NCBI GenBank assembly: GCA_934654625.1
Contig: CAKUGM010000004.1
Location: 1 to 51,791, forward strand
Length of the DNA: 51,791 nt
Reading direction: 5' to 3'
Source: an uncultured Collinsella sp.
GTDB taxonomy: Bacteria; Actinomycetota; Coriobacteriia; Coriobacteriales; Coriobacteriaceae
The notes beneath the pieces are model-generated. The model did not search any database. It was given only the letters and a program-made list of their open reading frames with translations, and had not been told where the DNA came from. A program made the position numbers and the translations under genes. Positions 7,678 to 15,870 of this stretch are shown here, one piece after another (position 1 is the first letter of the stretch; each line of letters opens with the position of its first letter).

Positions 7678-10434
7678 TTACTTGGCGTCCGCCCAGGTGA
7701 TGCCCGTTGACGCCTCCGCGATGAGTGGAACGCGCAGCTCGACGACGCCCTCCATCTCCTCGCGCACCATCGCCGTCAGGCGCTCGACCTCGGCCTCGGG
7801 ACATTCGAAATCGAGTTCGTCGTGCACCTGCAAGATCATGCGCGCGGCAAAGCCCTCCGCCTCCAGGCGGCGCGCCACGCGATTCATGGCGATCTTGATG
7901 ATATCCGCGGCGCTTCCCTGCATGGGATGATTCATAGCCGTGCGCTCACCGAATCCGCGCTGAATGGGATTTTTCATCTTGAGCTCGGGGATATGACGGC
8001 GACGACCGAACATGGTCTCGGCATAGCCCGTCTGCTTGGCCTGCTCCACCACGCGGTCCAAAAACACGCGCACGCCAGGATAGGCCTCGTAATAGCGATC
8101 GATCATCTCGCGCGCCTCGAACATCGGGATATCGAGCGTCTGAGAAAGTCCATAGGCCTGCTGACCGTATACGATGCCAAAGTTAACGGCCTTGGCGCGA
8201 CTGCGCAGCTGCGGCGTCACTTGATCGATCGGCACACCGAATACACGCGAAGCCGTCTCGGCATGGAAATCCTCGCCCTCGTTGAAAGCGCGCACCAGGT
8301 GCTCGTCGCCCGAAAGGTGCGCTAACAGGCGAAGCTCGATCTGGCTGTAATCGACCGCGAGGAAAACCGAGCCCTCGCCCGCCGAAAAGGCGGTCTTAAC
8401 GGTGCGGCCCAGCTCGGAGCGCGTCGGGATGTTCTGCAGGTTGGGGTTCGACGAGGAAAGGCGGCCCGTCGCCGTGATGGTCTGGTTGTACGTGGTGTGC
8501 ACGCGGCCATCTCCCTGGCGCAGCGGCCCCAAGGTATCCAGGTAGGTCGACTTGATCTTTGTCATCTCGCGATACTTGAGAATCAAACGCACGATCTCGT
8601 GATCGTGGGCGAGCTCCTCAAGTTTCTTGGCGTTGGTGGAGTAGTAGCCGCGCTGGGTTTTCTTCAGGCCCTTGGTGGGCAGGCCCATCACATCGAAGAG
8701 AATATGGCTGAGCTGCATAGGACTCGAGATATTGAACGTGTCATCGCCCGCGAGCGCGCGAATCTTGCCCGCCATCCCATCGATCTGGCCCTCAAGGCCC
8801 AGCGACAAAGCGCGCAGGCGGTCGGGATCGACAAGCATGCCCGTACGCTCCATGGAGGCGAGCACCGGCACGAGCGGCATCTCGATTTCGGCAAAGACGC
8901 GCGTCGCCCCCTCGCGCTCGAGAGCGTTCGCAAGCGGCTCGCGAATCGCCAGGGCAAGGGCAGCCGTTCGGGCCGCACGGGCGGGAGCGGCACCCTCGGC
9001 GCCCTCCTCGCCGTGCGCGGGCGCCAGCGAAGCCTGCAGATAGCGATCGGCAAGATAGACGTCATCAAAGGCATCGCGCGAAGAGTCAAGCAGGTATGCC
9101 GCGACCACCGTGTCAAACAGGCGAGCACCATCGAGCGTCAACGGGTCGAGCAGCTCGGATTTGCTCGAATCGATCGGCGAAAGCTCGTGAATGAGTTCCT
9201 TGGTATCGGGTGAGGCCACACGGCCTTCGCGCAGCAAGCGGGAAAGGACGCCCGCAACCAGACCATGAGAGAAATCGAACCCCTCGGTATCTGCCGCAAC
9301 ACAGCCCATCTGCTGTTGCTCAAAACCAAAGAGGCTGCGACCGGTCGCTACCCAAAGGGTATGCGTCATGCCAAAGAGGGCGCCCTCCTCGCGGTCGTCG
9401 TCAAGCACAGCAGAAACCCACTCGCCCGCCACAAGGGCACGGGAGAGTTCGGCAGCAGCATCCGCAAGAAGGTCCTTGTCGGCACCCGTCACCACAACTG
9501 GCTCGGGCATCTCAAACGCGGAGGCGGCAGGCCCTTCTCCCCCGTCGATGAGCGCGAGGAAGCGATTCTGCATCGCCATGATGCCCAGCTCGCCCAAGGC
9601 CTCGCTCACCATCTGCGCGTCGAACGCAGGGAACGTCGCGCTCTCGAAATCGTAGCTCACGGGAGCATCAGTGCGAATCGTCGCTACTTTGCGCGAAAGC
9701 AAAGCGTCATCGATATGCGCGCGAAGGTTCTCGCCCATCTTGCCCTTGACCTCGTCGGCATGGGCGATCACCTCGTCGAGACTGCCGTACTGGGTGATAA
9801 GCGCGCTCGCCTTCTTGGGACCGATGCCCGGCACGCCGGGGATGTTGTCGGAGCTATCGCCCTTGAGACCGTAAAAATCGGGCACGAGGGCAGGCGTGAT
9901 ACCGTGATAGAGGTCATCCACGCTCTCCGGCGTCATGATTGCCACGTCCGAGAGACCCTTGCGCGTGGACACCACATTGATGTGGTCGGTCACCAGCTGG
10001 TACATGTCGCGATCGCCTGTGACCAGGTACATATCGCAGCCAGCTTCTTCGCCCGTGCGGGCAAGGGTTCCCAAAATGTCGTCGCCTTCCCAGCCCTCGG
10101 ATTCCAAAATAGGAATGTTGAGCGTGGTGAGCAGCTGCTTGATCATGGGAAACTGCGCATGAAGATCGGGGTCCATCGGAGGACGCTGTGCCTTGTACTG
10201 CGGCAGCATCTCCATACGCACGCGAGGGCGACCCTTGTCGAACGCCACGGCGATAGCGTCGGGCGCAAACTCATCGACCATCTTGAGGAACATATTCAAG
10301 AAGCCGAAGACCGCATTGGTCGGACGGCCGTCGGGGGCGTTCATCGTGGGCGGCACCGCATGGAATGCACGGTGCATGAGGGAGTTGCCGTCCACCACGG
10401 CAACGGTCTTGCGCGAATTATCTTGAGCTGGCAT
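7678..10434 (-). CDS. polA: DNA polymerase I, proofreading site apparently lost
   Basis: Gap-filling and repair polymerase of 918 residues. Residues 1-300 form the 5'-3' flap nuclease (VVDGNSLMHRAF, the acidic GDRDMYQL, helix-hairpin-helix GVPGIGPKKAS). The polymerase domain has motif A DYSQIELRLLAHLS (near 700), motif B RSRAKAVNFGIVYG (near 748) and motif C LQVHDELDFE (near 870). The middle 3'-5' exonuclease domain lacks a recognisable DxE motif; the corresponding stretch reads WVSAVLDDDREE, and the later exonuclease aspartates are not apparent, so proofreading is probably absent, as in several other bacterial PolI enzymes. The ATG at 10432-10434 is preferred to a TTG two codons upstream because GAAAGG is seven bases from it. 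Confidence 0.96.
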   Translation of the reverse strand: MPAQDNSRKTVAVVDGNSLMHRAFHAVPPTMNAPDGRPTNAVFGFLNMFLKMVDEFAPDAIAVAFDKGRPRVRMEMLPQYKAQRPPMDPDLHAQFPMIKQLLTTLNIPILESEGWEGDDILGTLARTGEEAGCDMYLVTGDRDMYQLVTDHINVVSTRKGLSDVAIMTPESVDDLYHGITPALVPDFYGLKGDSSDNIPGVPGIGPKKASALITQYGSLDEVIAHADEVKGKMGENLRAHIDDALLSRKVATIRTDAPVSYDFESATFPAFDAQMVSEALGELGIMAMQNRFLALIDGGEGPAASAFEMPEPVVVTGADKDLLADAAAELSRALVAGEWVSAVLDDDREEGALFGMTHTLWVATGRSLFGFEQQQMGCVAADTEGFDFSHGLVAGVLSRLLREGRVASPDTKELIHELSPIDSSKSELLDPLTLDGARLFDTVVAAYLLDSSRDAFDDVYLADRYLQASLAPAHGEEGAEGAAPARAARTAALALAIREPLANALEREGATRVFAEIEMPLVPVLASMERTGMLVDPDRLRALSLGLEGQIDGMAGKIRALAGDDTFNISSPMQLSHILFDVMGLPTKGLKKTQRGYYSTNAKKLEELAHDHEIVRLILKYREMTKIKSTYLDTLGPLRQGDGRVHTTYNQTITATGRLSSSNPNLQNIPTRSELGRTVKTAFSAGEGSVFLAVDYSQIELRLLAHLSGDEHLVRAFNEGEDFHAETASRVFGVPIDQVTPQLRSRAKAVNFGIVYGQQAYGLSQTLDIPMFEAREMIDRYYEAYPGVRVFLDRVVEQAKQTGYAETMFGRRRHIPELKMKNPIQRGFGERTAMNHPMQGSAADIIKIAMNRVARRLEAEGFAARMILQVHDELDFECPEAEVERLTAMVREEMEGVVELRVPLIAEASTGITWADAK

Positions 10435-10544
10435 GGACAAGCCTTTCGTTTACCGGTTTCTCCCCATCAGTGTACACGCTCAAGGGAGGCACCCGTGATA
10501 CCATGGCGGACGGATACAAGACCGCATGCATCGAAAGGATGGAC

Positions 10545-11951
10545 ATGGAACGCCCCTGCGCATGGAAAAAGTACACGCCCGAGCAGCTCGTCGAGCTCGA
10601 GAAGGTTTGCTCCGACTACAAAGAATTCATCAGCAAGAACAAGACCGAGCGTCTCTGCGTACGCACCGGTGCCGCGCTCGCCGAGCAGGCCGGCTATGTT
10701 GAGCTCGGCCAGGCGGTCGCCGCGGGCAAGACGCTCGAGCCCGGCGACAAGGTCTATGCCGTGAACCACGGCAAGACCCTCATGCTCATGCAGATCGGCA
10801 AGCGCCCGCTGCAGGAAGGATTCAACATCCTGGGCGCCCATGTGGACAGCCCGCGTCTCGACCTCAAGCAGAACCCCACTTTCGAGGCAGGCGACATGGC
10901 CTACCTCGACACGCACTACTATGGCGGCGTGAAGGCCTACCACTGGGTCGCCTCCCCCCTCGCCCTCGTGGGCGTCGTTGCCAAGAAGGACGGCACCGTC
11001 ATCGACATCAACATCGGCGACGGCCCGGACGATCCCGTCTTCACCATCTCCGACCTGCTTATCCATCTTTCCGGCGAGCTCATGTCCAAGCCTGCTAAGG
11101 ACGTTGTGGACGCCGAGCTGCTCGATGTCATCGTAGGCGGCCGCCCCGTAGTGATCGACGAGGCCGACAAGGACTCCGAGGCCGACGAGAAGGATCCCGT
11201 CAAGCAGCTCTTCCTCAACCTGCTCTCCGAGCGCTACGGCATCGACGAGGAAGATTTCCTCTCCGCCGAGATCGAGGTCGTGCCCGCCGGCCCCGCCCGC
11301 GACATGGGTCTCGACCGCTCGATGATCTTGGGCTATGGCCAGGACGACCGCGTCTGCGCCTACCCGAGCCTGCTCGCCCAGATCGAGGTTGAAGCTCCCG
11401 AGCGCGCGAGCGTGTGCTTGCTCGTGGACAAAGAGGAGATCGGCTCCGTGGGCGCCAGCGGTATGACCAGCCGCTTCTTTGAGAACACCGTCGCCGAGGT
11501 CATGGCGCTCGCGGGCGAGGAGAGCCCCCTTGCCCTGCGTCGCGCACTCGCCAACTCGCGCATGCTCTCTTCCGACGTGTCCGCTGGCTTCGACCCGAGC
11601 TACGCTTCCAAGTTCGAAACCAAGAACGCCGCCTACATGGGTCGCGGCCTGTGCTTCAACAAGTACACGGGTTCTCGCGGCAAGAGCGGCTCCAACGACG
11701 CCGACGCCGAGTACATGGCCCTCGTGCGCGACATCATGGACGAGGCCGGCGTGAACTTCCAGACCTGCGAGCTCGGCCGCGTCAACGTGGGTGGCGGCGG
11801 CACCATCGCCTTCATCATGGCCGAGTACGGCATGGACGTCATCGACTCCGGCGTGCCCGTTCTCTCCATGCATGCTCTGTGGGAGGTTGCCAACAAGGCC
11901 GATATCTACGAGGCCTATCGCGGCTACAAGGCTTTCCTCGAGCGCGCGTAG
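10545..11951 (+). CDS. M18-family aminopeptidase
   Basis: Predicted cytoplasmic two-metal aminopeptidase that trims N-terminal, often acidic, residues from peptides. The 468-residue protein has the metal ligands and catalytic residues in the expected order: GAHVDSPR (His99, Asp101), DKEEIGSVGASG near 295 with the Glu-Glu pair, a DVSAGFDPSY segment, and a late histidine in SMHALWE near 445. The start at 10545 is chosen because GAAAGG lies six bases upstream; two earlier in-frame starts have no such site. It is divergent from polA, has its own terminator, and precedes the peptide-import operon, so it may help use imported peptides. A specific symbol (apeB-like) is not assigned. Confidence 0.88.
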   Translation: MERPCAWKKYTPEQLVELEKVCSDYKEFISKNKTERLCVRTGAALAEQAGYVELGQAVAAGKTLEPGDKVYAVNHGKTLMLMQIGKRPLQEGFNILGAHVDSPRLDLKQNPTFEAGDMAYLDTHYYGGVKAYHWVASPLALVGVVAKKDGTVIDINIGDGPDDPVFTISDLLIHLSGELMSKPAKDVVDAELLDVIVGGRPVVIDEADKDSEADEKDPVKQLFLNLLSERYGIDEEDFLSAEIEVVPAGPARDMGLDRSMILGYGQDDRVCAYPSLLAQIEVEAPERASVCLLVDKEEIGSVGASGMTSRFFENTVAEVMALAGEESPLALRRALANSRMLSSDVSAGFDPSYASKFETKNAAYMGRGLCFNKYTGSRGKSGSNDADAEYMALVRDIMDEAGVNFQTCELGRVNVGGGGTIAFIMAEYGMDVIDSGVPVLSMHALWEVANKADIYEAYRGYKAFLERA

Positions 11952-11983
11952 CCTCATATCCCCAGCTCAATCGCCCCTTTCGC

Positions 11984-12023
11984 ATGGCGGTGCCGACGCT
12001 TTCAGTCGGCACCGCCATTTTTT
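11984..12023 (+). terminator. rho-independent terminator of the M18 aminopeptidase gene
   Basis: A perfect 14-bp stem (11984-11997 with 12005-12018; arm ATGGCGGTGCCGAC) with a 7-base loop is followed by six T. It insulates the peptide-import control region downstream. Confidence 0.9.
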
Positions 12024-12083
12024 GTTTTTGGGACCCTCTGGGTACCGGGCGCGTCACAGACCTGAAACAAACGCATCTTCTTC

Positions 12084-12112
12084 TTGACTATACCTAGTAA
12101 ACTACTAGTCTT
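12084..12112 (+). promoter_or_regulatory. promoter with palindromic operator ahead of the leader ORF
   Basis: TTGACT (12084-12089) is a good -35; TAGTCT (12106-12111) is a weak -10 at 16 bases. The spacer holds the dyad CTAGTA-AAC-TACTAG (12094-12108), a position where a bound repressor would block RNA polymerase. The symmetry and size resemble sites of small dimeric repressors such as Rrf2-type sulfur regulators, but that assignment is inference. Confidence 0.5.
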
Positions 12113-12153
12113 GTAGGGAATTGATTGGCGCTTACATCGAAAGGGTGTGACAC

Positions 12154-12231
12154 ATGAAAAAGAAGCATCTCTACGAGACCCTCATCTGCATGGGGCTTTT
12201 CATGTGTAAGCCCGAGCTCTGCTGCGAATAA
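12154..12231 (+). CDS. 25-residue cysteine-rich leader peptide ORF
   Basis: A 25-codon ORF with GAAAGGG 8 bases before its ATG. It begins MKKKHLYETLIC and ends CKPELCCE. Cysteine codons fall at positions 12, 18, 23 and 24, the last pair one codon before the stop, giving four cysteines in 25 residues, far above background. It lies between an operator-bearing promoter and the binding-protein gene of a peptide importer, with 134 untranslated bases following. This layout fits a leader peptide whose translation senses charged tRNA-Cys. It has no double-glycine motif, and its single hydrophobic stretch is short, so a secreted bacteriocin or pheromone is less likely. I do not recognise the peptide. 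Confidence 0.6.
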   Translation: MKKKHLYETLICMGLFMCKPELCCE

Positions 12232-12249
12232 GCGAATAAGCGCGTAAGC
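12226..12249 (+). repeat. three tandem octamers across the leader stop codon
   Basis: GAATAAGC, GAATAAGC and GCGTAAGC follow each other without gaps; the first includes the leader stop codon. They may take part in alternative base pairing of the leader RNA, but no definite pairing partner was established. Confidence 0.5.
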
Positions 12250-12319
12250 GAAGCCTGTTCGCGATAGACCCTCGGGCGCCTCCGCCTTTACCACCCCAAC
12301 AACTCGATAACCGTGAAAC

Positions 12320-12344
12320 ACACGATGCTTCCCTCGCATCGTGT
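12320..12344 (+). other. hairpin just upstream of the binding-protein ribosome binding site
   Basis: ACACGATGC (12320-12328) pairs perfectly with GCATCGTGT (12336-12344) across a 7-base loop. It ends 10 bases before the AGGAGA ribosome binding site of the next gene. There is no U run, so it is not a simple terminator; it could affect mRNA stability or translation of the operon. Confidence 0.5.
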
Positions 12345-12365
12345 CCCTAACGTCAGGAGAAAACC

Positions 12366-14006
12366 ATGTCCGTAATCAATCAAAACCTCAGCAGGCGCAG
12401 CTTCGTTCGCGGCATCGGCACGGCTGCCGCACTCGGCCTCTTCTCTCTTACCGGTTGCACCGGAGGCGGTCAGTCGACAGGCTCCGCGGCTGCGGGGTCG
12501 GCCTCCGCATCGGCCAAAACGCTCGACACGCTCACCTTGGGCTCCGGCTCGGCTGTCAGCACGCTGAGCGTCAACCAGGAGGCCGGGTCTGCAAACTACC
12601 AGCTGGCCGCGCTTTTCCAGGAAGGCCTGACGGGGCTCGACGCCGAGGGCAAAACCATCCCGGCACTTGCCGAGAAGTGGCACAGCGATGACAACAAGAC
12701 TTGGGTGTTCGACCTGCGCCAAAACGTCACCTTCCATGACGGCAGCGCACTCACCGCAGACGACGTGGTCTTCTCCATCGAAACCGCCCGCGACGCCACC
12801 CTCTCCCCCGGCCTTTCCACCTACTGGCCGGCCTACGTCACCGGCTCATCGAAAACAGGAGAGAATCAGGTGACGATCACGCTCGATTCCGCCCACGCCG
12901 ATTTCCCGGACCAGGTTTCCAACGCCGCCGGCCTCTTTGTCACCTCGAAGGCGTTCTGGGACGAGGCGGGCAACGACTACGGCTCGTCCAAGGGCCTCAT
13001 CGTGGGTACCGGCCCCTACAAGGTCACCGAATTCGATTCGTCCAGCCATGTCACACTCGAGCGTTACGATGGCTGGTGGGGCTCGATCACGGCCCCCAAG
13101 ACGGTGCGCATCGATTTCATCCCCGAAGACTCGACGCGCCTCCTCGCATTCCAAGACGAATCCATCGATGTTTCCCTTACCGTTCCGGTGACGAACGTTG
13201 ACGAGTGGGCACAGGACGGGTCGACGGTCTCAAAGTACTCGGACCGCTCGTATTACGGATTGACCTTCGATCAAAATGTCGCGCCTTTCGACGATATCCA
13301 CGTTCGCCGCGCCGTCGCCTATGCGCTCGACAAAGAGAAGATCGTCTCGGGCATCCTCAAAGGCTACGGCGAGGTGGCCACCGGCATCGATTCCCCCGAG
13401 CAGCTCGCCGGCTGGGCGGGCAGCGCCAAGGAGGCGCGCAAGCTCGTTGCCGATCTGGGCGCCGTCGACTTCAGCATTAAGAAAGCCAAGGCAGAGCTCA
13501 AGCAGTCGGCACACGCCGATGGATTCAAGACGACCCTCACCTACCCCACGGGCTATGCTGCCGTCGGCAAGGCCTCGATCGCCCTGGCCGAGCAGCTCAA
13601 GAGCATCGGCATCGACGTCGACGTCCAGGAGCAGACGCTCGACCAGTGGCTGAGCGAGGTTGGCAACGGCGAGCAGGGCGTGGCCTGGATGATCTACAAC
13701 CCCACCACTTCCACCCCCAACGAGGTGACATCCTGGCTGCTCGCCGCCGGCGGTGCGGGCACGAACCCAGCCAACTGGACCGACGACGATGTTGCGGCCA
13801 AGACCGACTCCATCGGTCAGCTCACCGATGCGAAAGAACAGCTCGACATCGTGCTGGAGACCACAAAGGCGGCACTTGAGCAAGTTGTCTATGCCCCCGC
13901 ATGGTGGGGACAGGCTGTTGTGGCAAGCAAGCAGGGCATAACGTTCAAGGATTCCGGAACCTTCTGGCTCGCAACGCCTTGGGCATCTGAATTCAGCGCC
14001 GAATAG
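12366..14006 (+). CDS. ABC transporter substrate-binding lipoprotein, family 5 (peptide type)
   Basis: Extracellular lipid-anchored receptor of 546 residues that captures peptides or a similar ligand for the permeases encoded next. The N-terminus has SRRSFVRGIGTAA, a twin-arginine-like signal, and a lipobox LTGC with Cys31 as the lipidated residue, followed by a Gly/Ser/Ala linker. The mature part has the family 5 features ALAEKWHSDDNKTWVFDLRQNVTFHDG and the DDVVFSIE segment. AGGAGA precedes the start. The ligand cannot be read from sequence; oligopeptide, nickel or glutathione-type ligands are all found in this family. The cysteine-rich leader upstream suggests a sulfur-containing ligand. 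Confidence 0.88.
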   Translation: MSVINQNLSRRSFVRGIGTAAALGLFSLTGCTGGGQSTGSAAAGSASASAKTLDTLTLGSGSAVSTLSVNQEAGSANYQLAALFQEGLTGLDAEGKTIPALAEKWHSDDNKTWVFDLRQNVTFHDGSALTADDVVFSIETARDATLSPGLSTYWPAYVTGSSKTGENQVTITLDSAHADFPDQVSNAAGLFVTSKAFWDEAGNDYGSSKGLIVGTGPYKVTEFDSSSHVTLERYDGWWGSITAPKTVRIDFIPEDSTRLLAFQDESIDVSLTVPVTNVDEWAQDGSTVSKYSDRSYYGLTFDQNVAPFDDIHVRRAVAYALDKEKIVSGILKGYGEVATGIDSPEQLAGWAGSAKEARKLVADLGAVDFSIKKAKAELKQSAHADGFKTTLTYPTGYAAVGKASIALAEQLKSIGIDVDVQEQTLDQWLSEVGNGEQGVAWMIYNPTTSTPNEVTSWLLAAGGAGTNPANWTDDDVAAKTDSIGQLTDAKEQLDIVLETTKAALEQVVYAPAWWGQAVVASKQGITFKDSGTFWLATPWASEFSAE

Positions 14007-14033
14007 GCACCCGGCACGAACCTCTAAGGCGGG

Positions 14034-15050
14034 ATGGATATGCAAGCATTGAAGATGGTGATCAAGCGCGCGGCAGGACTTCTCGTGCTGCTGGTCGCGC
14101 TTTCGATCGTGACCTTCGGGTTGCTCTACCTGACGGGGAGCGACCCCGCGCGCTCCCTTGTTGGAGCCAAACAGGTAAGCGATTCACAGCTCGAGGCGAT
14201 ACGGTCGCGCTATCACCTCGATCAGCCCGTATGGACCCAATATCTCTATTGGGTCCAAGGGGTCCTGAGCGGCAGCCTTGGCACCTCGACGCGCACGCAG
14301 CTGCCCGTCACGGATATGATTTCCCAGCGTATGGGCATCACTCTCGCACTCGCGCTCATGGCCCTCGTCCTTGCCCTTGCCGTAGGTCTTCCCTTGGGCA
14401 TCATTGCAGCGAAACATGCGGGTTCATGGCAAGATCGCCTCATCACGACCATCTCGATAGCAGGCCTCAGCGCCCCGAGCTACGCCATCGGTTTGCTTTT
14501 GCTCTACGTGCTCTCCGCACGGCTTAAGATCTTCCCCATCTATGGCCAGGGAGACGGAAGCCCTCTCGACACGTTTAGGCATCTCATCTTGCCGGCAGTG
14601 ACCCTCGCCATCGGCATCATCGCCAGCGTCGTCAAGATCTCGCGCGCATCCCTCATCGAAGAAATCGAATCGGACTATACGCTATTCGCACGCTCTCGCG
14701 GGGTATCCCCCCTCTCCGTCACGCTTGGTCAGCTGCAAAATGCCGCGCTGCCCGTCCTCACCTCCTCCGGCCTGCTCATCGCCTCGCTTATCTCGGGAAC
14801 CGTCATCGTCGAGACCATGTTTTCGCTTGGCGGAATCGGAACGCTGCTTCAGCAATCGGTGACGTTTGGCGACATCCCCTGTGTGCAGGCCATCACGCTC
14901 ATCCTGGCGAGCGTGATCTGCATCTCCACCGCAATCGTCGACACCTTGGCGCAGCTCGTGGACCCGCGCCTGAGAAAGCGCGCGAAGGGGTCGCGAGCAG
15001 CCGCGACGATGCCGTCGTTCAGCCCGATACCGCAAAAGGAGGCCGAGTAA
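14034..15050 (+). CDS. peptide-type ABC transporter permease (DppB/OppB-like)
   Basis: Inner-membrane subunit of 338 residues. It has a first helix at residues 10-32 (AAGLLVLLVALSIVTFGLLYL), an extracytoplasmic stretch, then five more helices. The cytoplasmic coupling loop is SRASLIEEIESDYTLFARSRG. The extended N-terminal domain DPARSLVG...YHLDQPVWTQYLYWV is typical of the OppB side of these pairs. A second ATG lies two codons in, and the ribosome binding site (AAGGCGGG) could serve either. It follows the binding-protein gene by 27 bases in the same operon. Confidence 0.88.
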   Translation: MDMQALKMVIKRAAGLLVLLVALSIVTFGLLYLTGSDPARSLVGAKQVSDSQLEAIRSRYHLDQPVWTQYLYWVQGVLSGSLGTSTRTQLPVTDMISQRMGITLALALMALVLALAVGLPLGIIAAKHAGSWQDRLITTISIAGLSAPSYAIGLLLLYVLSARLKIFPIYGQGDGSPLDTFRHLILPAVTLAIGIIASVVKISRASLIEEIESDYTLFARSRGVSPLSVTLGQLQNAALPVLTSSGLLIASLISGTVIVETMFSLGGIGTLLQQSVTFGDIPCVQAITLILASVICISTAIVDTLAQLVDPRLRKRAKGSRAAATMPSFSPIPQKEAE

Positions 15051-15051
15051 C

Positions 15052-15870
15052 ATGGCCCATCGTATACGCCGGACCCTTCCGCTTCTGCTCGCAGTCCTCT
15101 GGCTGCTCATCGTAGTCGCGCTCACCGTCTTTCCCCAGTTCAGCGACGGTGCACTCACACAAGACCTCGCCCTCACCGAAGCCGCCCCGGGGACCGCGGG
15201 ACATCTGCTGGGAACCGACGCGCTCGGTCGCGACGTGGTCAGGCTCACCCTCGCCGGTTCGCGCACCGCACTGGTAGGCCCCGTCGTCATCGCCCTTGGA
15301 GCCATGACGGTCGGCGTTGTCCTCGGCCTTGCGTGCGCTTACTTTGGCGGCCCGCTCGATTGGGCCGTATCGCGCATCGTCGAGCTCATGCTCTCGCTGC
15401 CCACGCTGCTGCTCGCCATCGTCATCGCAGGCATCCTCGGCGGATCTTACGCCACCGATGTGCTCGTGTTCGTGATTCTCTACACCCCCTACGAAATCAG
15501 GCTTGTCCGCGCTGCCGCGCTGCGACACATCCACGACTCGTTTCTCGATGCGGGCAAGCTCCTCGAGTTGAGTCCGGCGCGCATCATGTTCCGGCATCTG
15601 CTCCCCATCATTCAGCCTGTCGTGGTGCCTGCGGTGTTCCTCGATATGTCCAACGCATTGGTCTCGCTCTCCTCGTTGTCGTTTTTGGGAATCGGCATCT
15701 CTCCACAGCAGGCGGACTGGGGAAGGCAGCTCTCCGACGCTCGCTCGCTGATCTACAGCAATCCCGCCGCGGCTATCGCGCCCGCAGTCGTCATCATCGT
15801 CACATCGATCGCCCTCAACGTCATCGGCGACAACATCGCAGCAGGCAATCGAGAAGAGGCCCACGCATGA
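15052..15870 (+). CDS. peptide-type ABC transporter permease (DppC/OppC-like)
   Basis: Second membrane subunit, 272 residues, expected to pair with the preceding permease. It has the N-terminal helix LPLLLAVLWLLIVVALTVFP, then GHLLGTDALGRDVVRLTLAGSR, the hallmark of OppC-type proteins, and the coupling loop AALRHIHDSFLDAGKLLELS. The start comes one base after the previous stop, with AAAGGAGG upstream. Its stop overlaps the ATPase start by four bases (ATGA), which implies translational coupling. Confidence 0.9.
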   Translation: MAHRIRRTLPLLLAVLWLLIVVALTVFPQFSDGALTQDLALTEAAPGTAGHLLGTDALGRDVVRLTLAGSRTALVGPVVIALGAMTVGVVLGLACAYFGGPLDWAVSRIVELMLSLPTLLLAIVIAGILGGSYATDVLVFVILYTPYEIRLVRAAALRHIHDSFLDAGKLLELSPARIMFRHLLPIIQPVVVPAVFLDMSNALVSLSSLSFLGIGISPQQADWGRQLSDARSLIYSNPAAAIAPAVVIIVTSIALNVIGDNIAAGNREEAHA

